Origin: Filibacter tadaridae
GTDB taxonomy: Bacteria; Bacillota; Bacilli; Bacillales_A; Planococcaceae
Assembly: GCF_900609045.1 (NCBI RefSeq)
Contig: NZ_UXAV01000018.1
Span: 1 to 64,000, forward strand
Reading direction: 5' to 3'
DNA: 64,000 nt
Of the stretch, positions 62,711-64,000 are shown one piece after another. The notes under the pieces were generated by a model that made no database searches, was not told the origin of the DNA, and saw nothing but the letters and a program-made list of their open reading frames with translations. Each line of letters starts with the position of its first letter. Within the stretch, counting starts at the first letter, position 1. The position numbers were made by a program, and so were the translations under genes.

Positions 62711-62877
62711 CTATCAGCCCTCCGCTATATAGCACATTGTTTCTATAATTTGCAGGAAGAATACAGTATGCCTGAAGAAATTCTTTGCATCCTCGTTCCA
62801 TCTCGAAAACTTTTTATTCCATTTTCAAAAACGAATCAAAGACTATGCTCCGTTTTCATTCCTTTTCCCTTTTCTGA

Positions 62878-64000
62878 TTAAGATAACCCTTGTCCTTTTG
62901 CGAATTCACGATATAATTCATGTTCATTGTACAATTCGCTATGTTTGCCAACGCCTGTAACTTTTCCCTCTTCCAAGAAAATCAATTGATCCGCATGGAT
63001 AACAGTCGCTAAACGGTGTGCAATAATAAGCGTCGTCCGTCCTTCCATAAGCCGTACTAGCGCTTCTTGTACATGTATTTCAGAACCACTATCCAAGTTC
63101 GATGTTGCTTCATCCAACAAAAGAATTTCCGGATTATACAACAACGCTCGTGCAATTGCGATACGTTGACGTTGGCCGCCAGATAATTTCATACCGCGCT
63201 CACCGACCAATGTTTCAAATTGATCTGGCATTGCTTCTATGAAGTCGAGTGCATTTGCTGATTGAGCCGCAGCCCGCACTTTTTCTGGAGAAGGTCTTAT
63301 TTCTAATCCGTATGCAATGTTATCGAGAATTGAGCCACTCAATAAAGGGCTTTCTTGTGAAACGTACCCAATCTTTGCACGCCAATCAGATAATGCAATT
63401 GTATTTATGGGGCTTTCACCAATTGAAATTTCTCCGGCAGTCGGTTGATAAAACCGTTCGAGTAAAGAAAACAAAGTCGTTTTCCCGCCGCCACTTGGTC
63501 CGACAAATGCCGTAACTGTTCCCGGTTGCGCTTCAAACGTAATTCCTTTAAGCACTTCTTTGCCAGTTTCATATGCGAAATGCACGTTATCAAATCGTAT
63601 TTTTCCAGAAGGGGCGGCAGGTATACCAGACGGCAATTCACTTTCCATTACAAGTATATGTTGAATTCGTTCCGTTGCTCCAACCGCTTTTTGGAACGAA
63701 GTGAAAAATGAAGCCATTTGAGCGAACGGTACAATAATTTGGAACATGAAAAAGATGATGGCTACAAGTGTTCCGGCAGAAAGAGCGCCGCGTGATACTT
63801 GCGCACCACCATAGCCGAGTATGACAACCAAAATACTCATCATCGTAAGTGTCATGACTGGCGAAATAACTGCCTGGATTCTCGCTTCTTTCAATCCAAA
63901 ACCGAATAACGTCCGGATTGCTTTTTCACCTTGTGCAGCCTCGGTCTGCTCCGCCCGATATGCTTTTACCAAACGAATATCCCCTAATACACGGCTCAGA
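62878..64000 (-). CDS. ABC exporter, fused permease/ATPase (5' end outside window)
   Basis: A partial gene. The C-terminal 374 codons are visible and stay open to the window edge, with LSRVLGDIRLVKAYRAE upstream of the apparent TTG at 63972, so that TTG is internal. It contains the last membrane helices, then an ATPase with Walker A GPSGGGKTT, signature LSGGQRQRIA, Walker B ILLLDEAT and switch His in IIAHRLA. It belongs to the type IV (MsbA/BmrA/YfiC-like) exporter group; the substrate is unknown. Confidence 0.92.
   Translation of the reverse strand, partial: LSRVLGDIRLVKAYRAEQTEAAQGEKAIRTLFGFGLKEARIQAVISPVMTLTMMSILVVILGYGGAQVSRGALSAGTLVAIIFFMFQIIVPFAQMASFFTSFQKAVGATERIQHILVMESELPSGIPAAPSGKIRFDNVHFAYETGKEVLKGITFEAQPGTVTAFVGPSGGGKTTLFSLLERFYQPTAGEISIGESPINTIALSDWRAKIGYVSQESPLLSGSILDNIAYGLEIRPSPEKVRAAAQSANALDFIEAMPDQFETLVGERGMKLSGGQRQRIAIARALLYNPEILLLDEATSNLDSGSEIHVQEALVRLMEGRTTLIIAHRLATVIHADQLIFLEEGKVTGVGKHSELYNEHELYREFAKGQGLS

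Overview
The window is chromosomal DNA from a low-to-moderate GC Gram-positive spore-former relative (Bacillales). The best guess is Planococcaceae, close to Sporosarcina. This rests on a complete Bacillus-type stressosome/sigma-B operon, Bacillus-like gene order (tRNA cluster, sprT, tex, sigB operon, ndoAI-ndoA, alr, ydcC, acpS, rhomboid, ydbT/ydbS, cshA, murF, ddl), strong AGGAGG-type ribosome sites, frequent TTG starts, and the kinds of intergenic repeats present. I see no prophage, insertion sequence, transposase or CRISPR array. Genus is an inference.

Layout. 1-1115: the 5' end of a 16S rRNA gene and five upstream tRNAs (Glu, Gln, Lys, Leu, Gly), all on the minus strand, with two strong sigma-A promoters. 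1193-8790: sprT, tex and the rsbR-S-T-U-V-W-sigB-rsbX operon with an internal sigma-B promoter. 8935-15006: EndoA/EndoAI toxin-antitoxin, alr, a lipoprotein, acpS, rhomboid protease and two PH-domain membrane proteins. 15198-21979: cshA with a long unexplained leader, murF, ddl, a paired SMR transporter and rodA. 22182-25613: a 45-codon gene and the copper operon csoR-copZ-copA with two CsoR-type operators. 26039-31488: two MFS transporters, cardiolipin synthase, a VanY-like peptidase, and a tandem-repeat array abutting a gene remnant. 31534-41708: YidC, several GNAT acetyltransferases, small stress proteins, YpuA, CvfB, MntR, and the cadC-cadA metal-resistance pair. 41900-53238: SulP transporter plus UspA, a penicillin-acylase-family protein, and the seven-gene Mrp Na+/H+ antiporter with a divergent USP-domain protein. 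53333-64000: murB, a DsbA-like protein, a Rieske oxidoreductase, a second tandem-repeat array, ppaC, nsrR/hmp, ykvI, a DJ-1 protein, a DNA glycosylase and a truncated ABC exporter.

How it fits together. Stress response is the dominant theme. Besides the sigB operon, sigma-B-like promoters (GTTT-N13/14-GGGTAT type) can be read in front of a 119-residue YtxH-like protein, a 32-residue membrane peptide, an lmo0937-family membrane peptide, and more weakly a yfkM-like DJ-1 gene and the 45-residue gene. Metal homeostasis (copper, zinc/cadmium, manganese), Na+/pH homeostasis and nitric-oxide detoxification form further modules, each with its own local regulator.

The least explained elements are two intergenic arrays of about 21-bp degenerate tandem repeats (27.3-27.6 kb and 56.6-57.0 kb). 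The first appears to have replaced most of a cystine-symporter gene. Also unexplained are a dispersed hairpin repeat family whose two best copies differ by a compensated base pair, and the roughly 700-bp region upstream of cshA, which holds its own intrinsic terminator. All identifications were made by reading; no database search was run.
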